Assembly (NCBI GenBank): GCA_900548195.1
Contig: URJQ01000142.1
Location: forward strand, 1-5,703
DNA length: 5,703 nt
Reading direction: 5' to 3'
Source of the DNA: an uncultured Prevotella sp.
GTDB lineage: Bacteria; Bacteroidota; Bacteroidia; Bacteroidales; Bacteroidaceae
A model generated the notes under the pieces. The model had not been told where the DNA came from. It worked only from the letters and a program-made list of their open reading frames with translations, and searched no databases. The position numbers and the translations under genes were made by a program. Below, piece by piece: positions 1-5,703 of this stretch; positions within the stretch are counted from its first letter, which is position 1, and each line of letters starts with the position of its first letter.

Positions 1-331
1 TGTTGCTCAGGTACTTATAAAAAACGTTAAAGTATAATGCTGCGGAAATAAGGATTATTATAAAGATGATTCCGATTACCTACTTAAAAATAAAAAAAAC
101 GCATTATTCTTATATTTTCTCTTTGTTTTTATTTATTGATATTTTTGTTGTTTAATGGCCTGACAGCACCGTTGCCAGTAAGGCTCTACCTTTACAAGAC
201 GCTCATTCGCTTTGCATATTATCGAAGAAACATTCATGAAGAAATAAAACTAACTCACATTCTTCATTCATTAACCAGACGACCTAATCACTTTCTACTC
301 AACTCTCAAACCATTACGACACTCCCAAAAG
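1..331. other. AT-rich stretch with no convincing gene
   Basis: No reading frame here has a good start and coding character. The longest rightward frame (136-345) opens with TTG, contains no ATG and runs into the terminator hairpin. The leftward strand has only frames of roughly 20-35 codons. Runs of A and T are frequent, including eight As around 92-99. I saw no match to the Bacteroidota promoter pattern TAnnTTTG on either strand. It is probably the spacer after the leftward gyrA/TPR unit. A gene that starts or ends just outside the window cannot be excluded: bases 1-36 stay open for about ten codons in two frames before stopping. Confidence 0.5.
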
Positions 332-377
332 TCAAGCCCCTGTGAAGCGACCTTAAGGTCTGCTCGCAGGGGCTTGA
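332..377 (-). terminator. Long bipartite hairpin terminator after the TPR gene
   Basis: The arms TCAAGCCCCTG (332-342) and CAGGGGCTTGA (367-377) are perfectly complementary over 11 bp. The top of the hairpin is a perfect 12-base palindrome, GACCTTAAGGTC (349-360), with a TTAA loop. The six-base segments between the two parts can also pair if one base is bulged on each side, giving roughly 20 bp in all. The hairpin begins about 48 bases past the TPR stop codon. In the leftward transcript it is followed by a short T run (CTTTTGGG). In the rightward direction it is followed by TTGTTTATTTTA, so it may work in both directions. Strand is assigned from the known upstream genes. Confidence 0.8.
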
Positions 378-424
378 TTGTTTATTTTAGTTTATCAAGC
401 TTTGATTTGCTTTCTTCATTTAGT

Positions 425-1621
425 TTACTCACCAAGCATCTTGGTGATTTCTTCAGCCTTCTGTGTCTCGCCGATTGCATTGTAGATCATGCGGAGCTGG
501 TAAGGCCAGTTTGGAATAACCTTGCGGTCTGGGTCGAGTTCCTTTACCTTCTCGAAGTATCCCTTTGCTTCTACAAGGGCAGCCTTTACTTTCTCAGCAT
601 CTTCAGTCTTGATACGACCGTTTACGCTGTACTTCTCGTTGAGATCAAAGCCCTTAGAGCTTGCACAAACACCGAGATTAAACCAAACAGTAGTCCACTG
701 AGCATCAATCTCAATAGCCTTCTTGAAAGAAGCTATAGCGCTTTCCCAGTCATGAGCGTTCATTGCATTCTCACCCTTGATAGCCCAAGCCATCTTGTTC
801 TGTGGGTTTGCAGCGATTTCATCGTCAAGAAGCTTCTTAGCCATTTCCTTCTCACCGATACGGTCATAGAGTGAAGCCATCTGTGGGAAATACTTCTGTG
901 CGTTGATTTCTTTCAGCTTGTTGATGTAATTGAGAGTATCGTCGTGTGTCTTACACTGCTTTTCGAGAATAGCAACGTAGATGCCTTCTGCGTCAGCAGC
1001 AGAAGCAGTGTCAGCCATTGCTATTTCAGCAAACTTCTGAGCAGTCACATAGTCTTCCTTCTGAGCATAGAGGAAAGCCACTACACGAGATACGTTACCA
1101 GCATTCTGGTCCTTCTTGCCAGCAACCTCAGAGAAGAGAGAACTGAAAGCAGAGTTTACATAACTCTCGTAATACTTGAGAGCGCCAGCATTATCTTCCT
1201 TCTCCTGGCATTCCTGACCTGCAACGATGAGGAGAACACGGAGATTCTGGAGACGGTCCACATTCTTCTTGTGGAACTTAGGAGCCACCTTGCCCTTGTC
1301 ATTAGGCTGATTATCATAGATGTCAGTCTGGCAAGCATCATTGATTACATTGAGCACGCTCTTGAAGTTGACTGGATCCTTCTTGCCAGAAGCAGCATTT
1401 ATCTGGTATGTGTCGAAAGCAGCAGAAGCGTCCTTGTAGGCAAGTTCTGTAAGCATTCCGTAACCTTTAGCCTTCTGCTCAGCAGAGAGACCGGAAAGGG
1501 CAGCATTAAGAGTAGTGACAGCCTCGTCGTAAGACTTACCCTTCAACTGCTTAGTAATGTCCTGTGCAAAAGACGATGTAGCCATAAGAGCCACCATCGC
1601 AGTAATAAATAACTTTTTCAT
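425..1621 (-). CDS. Exported tetratricopeptide-repeat (TPR) protein
   Basis: A 398-residue protein starting at the ATG at 1621. A TTG six bases upstream (1627) is in frame, but the ATG directly precedes a textbook signal peptide: MKK, a hydrophobic stretch (about residues 4-17), then SSFA before QD, with likely signal peptidase I cleavage after Ala19. The mature protein is mostly alpha-helical with TPR-like helix pairs at about 143-160, 186-203, 245-273 and 311-363. The clearest unit is at 277-306 (MAWAIKGENAMNAHDWESA, then SFKKAIEIDA). TPR units form protein-binding scaffolds, so a periplasmic or outer-membrane-associated adaptor role is likely, but no enzyme motif is visible and the partner is unknown. 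It lies 96 bases after gyrA on the same strand and is probably read through from it. A weak internal promoter-like TATATTTA occurs on the leftward strand (1646-1653) without a good upstream element. The export and TPR calls are firm; the function is open. Confidence 0.88.
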   Translation of the reverse strand: MKKLFITAMVALMATSSFAQDITKQLKGKSYDEAVTTLNAALSGLSAEQKAKGYGMLTELAYKDASAAFDTYQINAASGKKDPVNFKSVLNVINDACQTDIYDNQPNDKGKVAPKFHKKNVDRLQNLRVLLIVAGQECQEKEDNAGALKYYESYVNSAFSSLFSEVAGKKDQNAGNVSRVVAFLYAQKEDYVTAQKFAEIAMADTASAADAEGIYVAILEKQCKTHDDTLNYINKLKEINAQKYFPQMASLYDRIGEKEMAKKLLDDEIAANPQNKMAWAIKGENAMNAHDWESAIASFKKAIEIDAQWTTVWFNLGVCASSKGFDLNEKYSVNGRIKTEDAEKVKAALVEAKGYFEKVKELDPDRKVIPNWPYQLRMIYNAIGETQKAEEITKMLGE

Positions 1622-1673
1622 AAGCAATAATAAATTGGTGAATTGTAAATATAATTATTGTATTTCTTTATGA

Positions 1674-1705
1674 GACAAGTAGGCGTAATGGTTAGCCCAC
1701 CTGTC
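1674..1705 (-). promoter_or_regulatory. Intercistronic hairpin between gyrA and the TPR gene
   Basis: In the leftward transcript GACAGGTGGGC pairs with GCCTACTTGTC over 11 bp, nine Watson-Crick pairs and two G-U wobbles, around a 10-base loop (1685-1694). It begins 12 bases after the gyrA stop codon. Read as rightward RNA, the same two positions would be A-C mismatches, so the structure fits the leftward mRNA better. No T run follows (TCATAAAGAAATAC), so a classic intrinsic terminator is unlikely. A partial terminator, an RNA-processing site or a 3' stabilising structure for gyrA mRNA are all possible. Confidence 0.55.
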
Positions 1706-1717
1706 CCATCTATATTT

Positions 1718-4303
1718 TTATTCTTGAGTCTCAGGAGTTTCATTGTTTGCAGGAGCATCAGAGTCAGCAGAGTTTACATCTACATTCTCTTCGCCTTCAG
1801 CCAATTCGTCCAGAAGTTCGTCATCCTCATCGATGTGCATTACCTTGCACACGCTTGCGATGTAGTCATTCTTCTTTTTCAAATCTATGAGTTTCACACC
1901 CTGAGTGCCACGGCTCATCACTCGGCAACTTGCCACAGAGAAACGGATGGTAATGCCACTCTTGTTGATGATCATGAGGTCTTCATCATCCTGTACTGTG
2001 TTTATAGCGAGGAGTTTACCTGTCTTGTCCGTAATATTGAGAGTCTTGACACCCTTTGTGCCACGGTTAGTCATGCGGTAATCCTCCACCTTAGTGCGCT
2101 TGCCGAATCCCTTTTCGCTCACCACCATAATGGTGTCATTATCAGGGTCATGCACTACAATCATTCCAATTACCTCATTGTCAGGCTCCTCATCCAGTGA
2201 GAGATTCATACCGCGGACACCAGTGCTGACACGTCCCATGGTGCGAATCAGATTCTCATTGAATCTTACAGCCTTACCATTGCGGCTTGCAAGGATGATT
2301 TCATCACTGCCATTGGTGAGAACTACATTCACTACCTCGTCACCTTCAAGGATATTGATAGCGATAACGCCCTTGGTGCGAACGTGTGAGTAGTCAGCCA
2401 GTCTGGTTTTCTTGACTGTACCATTCTTTGTAGCGAATACCACATTATGGCTTTGGAGGAATTCTGGGTCCACAAACTTATGGCTCTCGATTTCAAGTAC
2501 AGCATTGACAGAGTCGCCAGGCTCGAGTTCGAGCATATTCTGGATTGCGCGTCCCTTAGAGTCTTTCGCTCCCTCTGGTATCTCATAGCACTTGAGCCAG
2601 TGTACGCGTCCCTTACGTGTGAAGAAGAGAAGCATGTCATGAGCGTTAGCCACATAGAGCTGCTCGGTAAAGTCTGCCTCACGAGTGCGTGAACCTCTGG
2701 AGCCTACTCCGCCCTTAGACTGGTTCTTGTAGTCAACCAATGGAGTGCGCTTGATGTAGCCGAGATGACTCATTGTGATAGCCATTGCATCGTTAGCATA
2801 GAAATCTTCAGGATTAAACTCCTCACTGGTGTATTTGATTTCAGTGCGACGCTCATCTCCATACTTTTCTTTCACTTCGATAAGTTCATCCTTCATCACC
2901 TTCTTGCAGAGCTCAGGGTCATCGAGAATCTGCTGGAGATAAGCGATGAGTTTTTCCAATTCCTCATATTCAGCGTGAAGCTCATCGACACGCAGACCTG
3001 TCAACTGTGAGAGACGCATATCCACGATAGCCTTTGACTGTATCTCATCGATGCTGAATCTCTCTTCGAGAGCACGCTGAGCCTCAGTAGGATTCTTGGA
3101 AGCGCGGATGATTCTCACCACTTCATCGATATTATCCACTGCAATAATCAATCCTTCGAGGATGTGAGCGCGAGCTTCTGCCTTTGCTTTATCAAACTTA
3201 GTGCGACGGATTGTTACGTCGTGACGGTGCTCTACGAAATACTTGACGCATTCCTTCAGAGTGAGCAAGCGTGGACGTCCCTTTACCAATGCGATGCAAT
3301 TGACAGAGAAAGAGCTCTGAAGGTTTGTCATCTTAAACAACTTGTTCATCACTACGTTGGCGTTAGCGTCACGCTTTACGTCAACTACGATGCGCATGCC
3401 CTGACGTCCAGTCTCGTCGTTGACATTGCTGATTCCGTCAATCTTGCCTTCCTTGACGAGTTCTGCAATATACTCGATAAGCTGTTGCTTATTTACGCCG
3501 TAAGGTATTTCTGTTACTACGATTCTGTCATGAGTATCTTCGCTTTCGATTTCTGCCTTAGCGCGTATCACGATACGTCCGCGACCAGTCTCATAAGCAT
3601 CCTTTACGCCCTGAATGCCATAGATATAAGCGCCTGTAGGGAAGTCAGGAGCCTTGATATACTGCATCAGTCCGTCAGTGTCAATGTCAGGATTGTCTAT
3701 ATAAGCGCAGCATCCGTCAATGACTTCTCCGAGATTATGAGTAGGAATATTAGTAGCCATACCCACAGCGATACCGTTTCCTCCATTGACCAGGAGATTA
3801 GGAATCTTGGTAGGCATCACAGTAGGTTCCTGCAGAGTGTCATCGAAGTTGTTTGCCATATCGACGGTATTCTTCTCCAGGTCGTCCATGATGTGCTCAC
3901 CCATCTTTGAGAGTCGGCACTCAGTGTAACGCATTGCGGCAGCTGAGTCGCCGTCGATACTACCGAAGTTACCCTGACCGTCCACGAGAGTGTAGCGCAT
4001 ATTCCAGTCCTGCGCCAAGCGCACGAGCGCTCCATATACAGAAGAGTCGCCATGTGGGTGGTACTTACCGAGCACTTCACCTACTACGCGCGCGCATTTC
4101 TTATAAGGGTTATTACTTGTATTACCGATGCCGAGCATACCATAGAGTATGCGTCTATGCACAGGCTTGAAGCCGTCTCTTACATCAGGAAGAGCACGAG
4201 CCACGATTACCGACATGGAATAGTCGATATAGGAGGATTGCATCTCCTCTTCGATATTGACCTGTATTATTCTGTCGCGGTCAATAGTCTGTGATTCATC
4301 CAT
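1718..4303 (-). CDS. gyrA: DNA gyrase subunit A
   Basis: A complete 861-residue GyrA, close to the family's usual length (E. coli 875). With GyrB it forms the A2B2 type II topoisomerase that uses ATP to introduce negative supercoils; GyrA cuts and rejoins the DNA. The N-terminal breakage-reunion domain (about 1-500) includes the opening SYIDYSMSVIVARALPDVRD, the quinolone region HPHGDSSVYG (82-91) and the catalytic pair Arg125-Tyr126 in AAAMRYTEC. The C-terminal beta-pinwheel (about 505-825) carries a GyrA-box-like QSKGGVG (528-534) and further blade turns such as RGTKGVKTLNI and RGTQGVKLIDL. The GyrA-box and the six-blade tail favour GyrA over ParC. The C-terminus (824-861) is acidic. The ATG at 4303 is followed at once by the conserved N-terminus and is preceded by A-rich sequence without a Shine-Dalgarno, as is usual in Bacteroidota. 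No intein or frameshift is present. Oddities: Gly at the position of E. coli Asp87, and a GyrA-box with few basic residues. Confidence 0.98.
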   Translation of the reverse strand: MDESQTIDRDRIIQVNIEEEMQSSYIDYSMSVIVARALPDVRDGFKPVHRRILYGMLGIGNTSNNPYKKCARVVGEVLGKYHPHGDSSVYGALVRLAQDWNMRYTLVDGQGNFGSIDGDSAAAMRYTECRLSKMGEHIMDDLEKNTVDMANNFDDTLQEPTVMPTKIPNLLVNGGNGIAVGMATNIPTHNLGEVIDGCCAYIDNPDIDTDGLMQYIKAPDFPTGAYIYGIQGVKDAYETGRGRIVIRAKAEIESEDTHDRIVVTEIPYGVNKQQLIEYIAELVKEGKIDGISNVNDETGRQGMRIVVDVKRDANANVVMNKLFKMTNLQSSFSVNCIALVKGRPRLLTLKECVKYFVEHRHDVTIRRTKFDKAKAEARAHILEGLIIAVDNIDEVVRIIRASKNPTEAQRALEERFSIDEIQSKAIVDMRLSQLTGLRVDELHAEYEELEKLIAYLQQILDDPELCKKVMKDELIEVKEKYGDERRTEIKYTSEEFNPEDFYANDAMAITMSHLGYIKRTPLVDYKNQSKGGVGSRGSRTREADFTEQLYVANAHDMLLFFTRKGRVHWLKCYEIPEGAKDSKGRAIQNMLELEPGDSVNAVLEIESHKFVDPEFLQSHNVVFATKNGTVKKTRLADYSHVRTKGVIAINILEGDEVVNVVLTNGSDEIILASRNGKAVRFNENLIRTMGRVSTGVRGMNLSLDEEPDNEVIGMIVVHDPDNDTIMVVSEKGFGKRTKVEDYRMTNRGTKGVKTLNITDKTGKLLAINTVQDDEDLMIINKSGITIRFSVASCRVMSRGTQGVKLIDLKKKNDYIASVCKVMHIDEDDELLDELAEGEENVDVNSADSDAPANNETPETQE

Positions 4304-4403
4304 TCTTTTTGAGTAGTTATAATGTTATGTATATTTTCTGCTAATTTCGTATTTTTGGCGGTTTTTAGAGCTTTTGAGCCGTTTTCCGCAATTTAATGCT
4401 ATG

Positions 4404-4434
4404 CAAAAGTAATGATTTTTTCTGATACTGCAAA
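4404..4434 (-). promoter_or_regulatory. Bacteroidota-type gyrA promoter
   Basis: On the leftward strand a TTTG (4431-4434) is followed after 19 bases by TACTTTTG (4404-4411). This matches the known Bacteroidota primary sigma pattern of TTTG (-33) and TAnnTTTG (-7). Transcription should start near 4397-4399, giving a gyrA leader of about 95 bases. No competing match was seen between here and the gyrA start codon. Confidence 0.8.
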
Positions 4435-4443
4435 GGCTTAGAA

Positions 4444-4476
4444 CGCTTTTTATGCGCTTTTTATGCGTTTTTTTAT
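4444..4476. repeat. Three tandem 11-bp units upstream of the gyrA promoter
   Basis: CGCTTTTTATG occurs twice in perfect tandem (4444-4454 and 4455-4465), followed by the degenerate copy CGTTTTTTTAT (4466-4476). The 11-bp period is close to one helical turn, so the three T runs face the same side. The array begins about 10 bases upstream of the -33 element, a place where A-rich elements can contact RNA polymerase. Confidence 0.75.
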
Positions 4477-4493
4477 CATTTTCAGCACTTTTT

Positions 4494-4870
4494 GTTAGTT
4501 GTTGTTAGAAAATAAAATATCAATAGAAAAGAAAACTCAACTTCCACAAGCAACAAACAGCCCCTCCGTCCCTACTTATGTGTGAATGATTAAAGTGTCC
4601 ATAATCTATATTGTGGTTTTTGGAGTTTAGAGGTTTTGTTGAATGTGTAAACAAGGCAAAAGCGAAACAACATGACACTAAACAACCAGACAACGCTAAC
4701 GCATCGCTCTATTGATGTTTTATAGTTTAGAATTGCACTATACAACAATATTTTAACAAATAAAATCCACGACAGAAAATCCACACGTAAATACGCGATT
4801 CTCGCTAATTTTGCAACGTACTGACTATCAAAGCATTATACCATCATCAAGAAATAAAGCTGATTTTTTG
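4494..4870. other. AT-rich intergenic stretch, no gene seen
   Basis: No credible coding region on either strand. A leftward 64-codon frame (4590-4784) opens with GTG and encodes a hydrophobic, low-complexity peptide without recognisable features. TAATTTTG at 4806-4813 on the plus strand matches the Bacteroidota -7 pattern, but no TTTG was found at the right distance upstream, so it is at best a weak promoter for the transposase remnant to the right. No tRNA-like or strong hairpin structure was found. Confidence 0.45.
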
Positions 4871-4873
4871 GGC

Positions 4874-4894
4874 AAAAATCGCACGAAAAATCGC
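4874..4894. repeat. Short direct repeat AAAAATCGC
   Basis: AAAAATCGC occurs at 4874-4882 and again at 4886-4894, a 12-base period, immediately left of the 22-bp array. It may belong to the same end or control region of the degenerate element. A purely chance origin in AT-rich DNA is possible. Confidence 0.5.
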
Positions 4895-4982
4895 CATAAA
4901 AGCATTGATATTGAGAGGTAAAAGCATAGAGATTGCATGGTAATAACATAGTTATTGCAAGATAATAACTAAGTTATTGTGC
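4895..4982. repeat. Four-unit 22-bp tandem array with internal dyads
   Basis: Contiguous 22-base units start at 4895, 4917, 4939 and 4961. Units 1 and 2 share about 15 of 22 positions, including TAAAAGCAT and ATTG; units 3 and 4 share AATAAC, GTTATTG and neighbouring bases. Units 3 and 4 contain near-identical dyads: AATAAC-ATA-GTTATT (4942-4956) and AATAACT-A-AGTTATT (4964-4978). The unit is not a multiple of three and has no spacers, so it is neither a protein repeat nor CRISPR. The array ends 41 bases before the transposase ATG, which suggests binding sites for a transposase or regulator at the element's left side, or iterons of a former mobile element. Function is inferred. Confidence 0.7.
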
Positions 4983-5023
4983 TCACAACAGAAATATTCC
5001 GCGTTTTTCTTCCTTTTCCACCT

Positions 5024-5328
5024 ATGAAAGAGCAAGTTACGGACATATTGAAAGTGCTGCAAGATATGACAGCAGAAATGCGGTTGATGCGTGATACCAT
5101 CAATCTGCAGTATGCTGAAATTGCCAAACTGAACCGTAACATAGAAGCTCAGAATCGTCAAATACGCAAGAAGGACGAGGCAATCGCCAAGTTGACAGAA
5201 CGTCTGTCTAAATACGAGAAGTCTAAGAAGAATTCCAGCAACGCAGCGCTCCGCTGAGCAAGGATAGTATGAAAGGCAAGATAGTCAGAAGGACATAAAG
5301 TCTCCGCAAACCAAGTGGAAAGAAGTCC
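5024..5328 (+). pseudogene. Broken IS66-family transposase (TnpC) N-terminal remnant
   Basis: From the ATG at 5024, 77 codons encode an N-terminus typical of Bacteroidales IS66 transposases: a leucine-rich coiled coil (about residues 5-65, with MTAEMRLMRD and LNRNIEAQNRQI) leading to RLSKYEKSKKNSSN. IS66 proteins usually continue NSSxPPSKD and RRTKSLRKxxGKKxGGQ. Here the frame ends at a TGA (5255-5257), but one frame over the expected continuation is legible: SAPLSKDSMKGKIVRRT, a stop, then SLRKPSGKKS. This indicates loss of one base next to 5242-5243 and a K-to-stop change at 5296-5298. Homology ends near 5328, before the usual GGQxGH; the zinc-finger and DDE catalytic parts are absent. A GTG at 4979 is in frame but adds nonhomologous residues. 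The accessory gene tnpB, normally upstream, is also missing. This is a dead fragment of a protein usually near 500 residues. Confidence 0.85.
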
Positions 5329-5417
5329 CTCTACTTGACGTTCTGCAACCATCTTTTCTTACTGATTCTTTTCTGTCATGGATATAATGACTGTCGTGAC
5401 ATTCTCAATGATGGTAA

Positions 5418-5600
5418 GCCGCTCCATTTCCTGATACGTCTGTTGAGCCATGGATTGGTCGTTCGATTGTCGAAATCATGCACATACTTGAACACTTCTT
5501 GTTGGTCAAGGATGATATCGATGAGATGTTCAAGCCTTCTGTATTGGAAGCTGACAAGCCTAATGATAATCAACTCTATTTCGACTTCATATTCGATTAA
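5418..5600 (+). pseudogene. Unrecognised reading-frame remnant
   Basis: Open from just after a stop codon at 5415 to the TAA at 5598. The text reads PWIGRSIVEIMHILEHFLLV, then KDDIDEMFKPSVLEADKPND and NQLYFDFIFD. It is acidic, mixed in composition and more protein-like than the overlapping frames, which are Cys/Ser/Leu-rich. The only ATG starts are internal (5478 leaves 40 residues), so this is more likely the C-terminal end of a decayed gene than an intact one. I do not recognise the family, and it does not resemble the IS66 C-terminus I know. It could be a passenger or neighbouring gene joined to the transposase remnant by deletion, or chance. Confidence 0.3.
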
Positions 5601-5703
5601 CATATTTTAAGGGGTACTAGCAATCAAAATCAATTATTACGTAATGTATAAATAATAACTTCCGTAGTTTTCTGCGGTTAAGAGCAACATTTGACGAGAT
5701 AGT

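Larger units (their letters stand above)
4334..4493. other. Helically phased A/T runs around the gyrA promoter
   Basis: Two blocks of T runs (A runs on the gyrA coding strand) recur about once per helical turn. One block covers the gyrA leader, with run centres near 4335, 4346, 4354, 4364, 4373, 4383 and 4393. The other lies upstream of the -33 element, with centres near 4449, 4460, 4471, 4480 and 4491. Runs are three to seven bases long. Such phasing is known to bend DNA, so the gyrA promoter probably sits in curved DNA. That it affects expression is inference. Confidence 0.5.

Noticed and set aside
136..345. Rightward 69-codon frame left of the terminator
   Set aside because: It starts with TTG, has no internal ATG and ends inside the terminator hairpin; composition looks random.
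343..377. tRNA-like fold in the terminator region
   Set aside because: No T-arm GGTTCGA-like motif or cloverleaf spacing; the bases are explained by a single long hairpin.
374..1612. Long rightward frames opposite the TPR gene (374-874 and 944-1612)
   Set aside because: They are antisense to a well-supported protein with a signal peptide, and their Ser/Leu-rich content is typical of opposite-strand shadows.
1622..1627. TTG start adding two residues to the TPR protein
   Set aside because: The ATG at 1621 directly begins the MKK signal peptide and is the more usual start codon.
3164..3910. Rightward 248-codon frame opposite gyrA
   Set aside because: It lies fully antisense to the conserved GyrA catalytic domain and has no recognisable features.
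1718..4303. ParC (topoisomerase IV subunit A) instead of GyrA
   Set aside because: The GyrA-box-like motif at the canonical place and the full beta-pinwheel with acidic tail favour GyrA.
4590..4784. Leftward 64-codon hydrophobic frame upstream of gyrA
   Set aside because: GTG start, no promoter seen, and hydrophobicity is expected by chance from T-rich codons in AT-rich DNA.
4895..4982. CRISPR array
   Set aside because: The repeats abut with no spacers and are too degenerate; no cas genes are present.
5376..5603. Leftward 75-codon frame at the right end
   Set aside because: It has an ATG but no recognisable features, and the opposite frame ending at 5600 looks more protein-like. It remains a minor alternative.

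Overview
The window looks like a chromosomal segment of a Bacteroidota bacterium, most likely Prevotella-like Bacteroidales. The evidence is a Bacteroidota-type promoter (TTTG, 19 bases, TACTTTTG) before gyrA, translation starts without Shine-Dalgarno sequences, AT-rich spacers, an IS66 transposase N-terminus of the Bacteroidales type, and GyrA and TPR protein sequences of that style. The genus is inferred, not proven.

Layout from left to right: bases 1-331 hold no convincing gene. A strong bipartite hairpin at 332-377 is the likely terminator of the leftward transcription unit. A leftward gene (425-1621) encodes a secreted or periplasmic tetratricopeptide-repeat protein. A 96-base spacer carrying a stable hairpin separates it from gyrA (1718-4303, leftward), a complete DNA gyrase subunit A. 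The gyrA promoter lies at 4404-4434 in DNA rich in helically phased A/T runs. About 400 bases of AT-rich spacer follow. The right end (about 4870-5600) is a degenerate mobile-element region: a four-unit 22-bp tandem array, then a rightward IS66-type transposase N-terminus broken by a frameshift, a stop codon and a truncation, then an unrecognised reading-frame remnant.

gyrA and the TPR gene are co-directional and probably form one transcription unit from the gyrA promoter to the 332-377 terminator, with the hairpin between them possibly setting the ratio of the two products. GyrA acts with GyrB (not in this window) to introduce negative supercoils. The TPR protein has no clear functional link to gyrase. 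No clearly new multi-gene system is visible. The most unusual signals are the 22-bp array, the phased A/T runs around the gyrA promoter, and the intercistronic hairpin whose wobble pairs form only in the leftward transcript.
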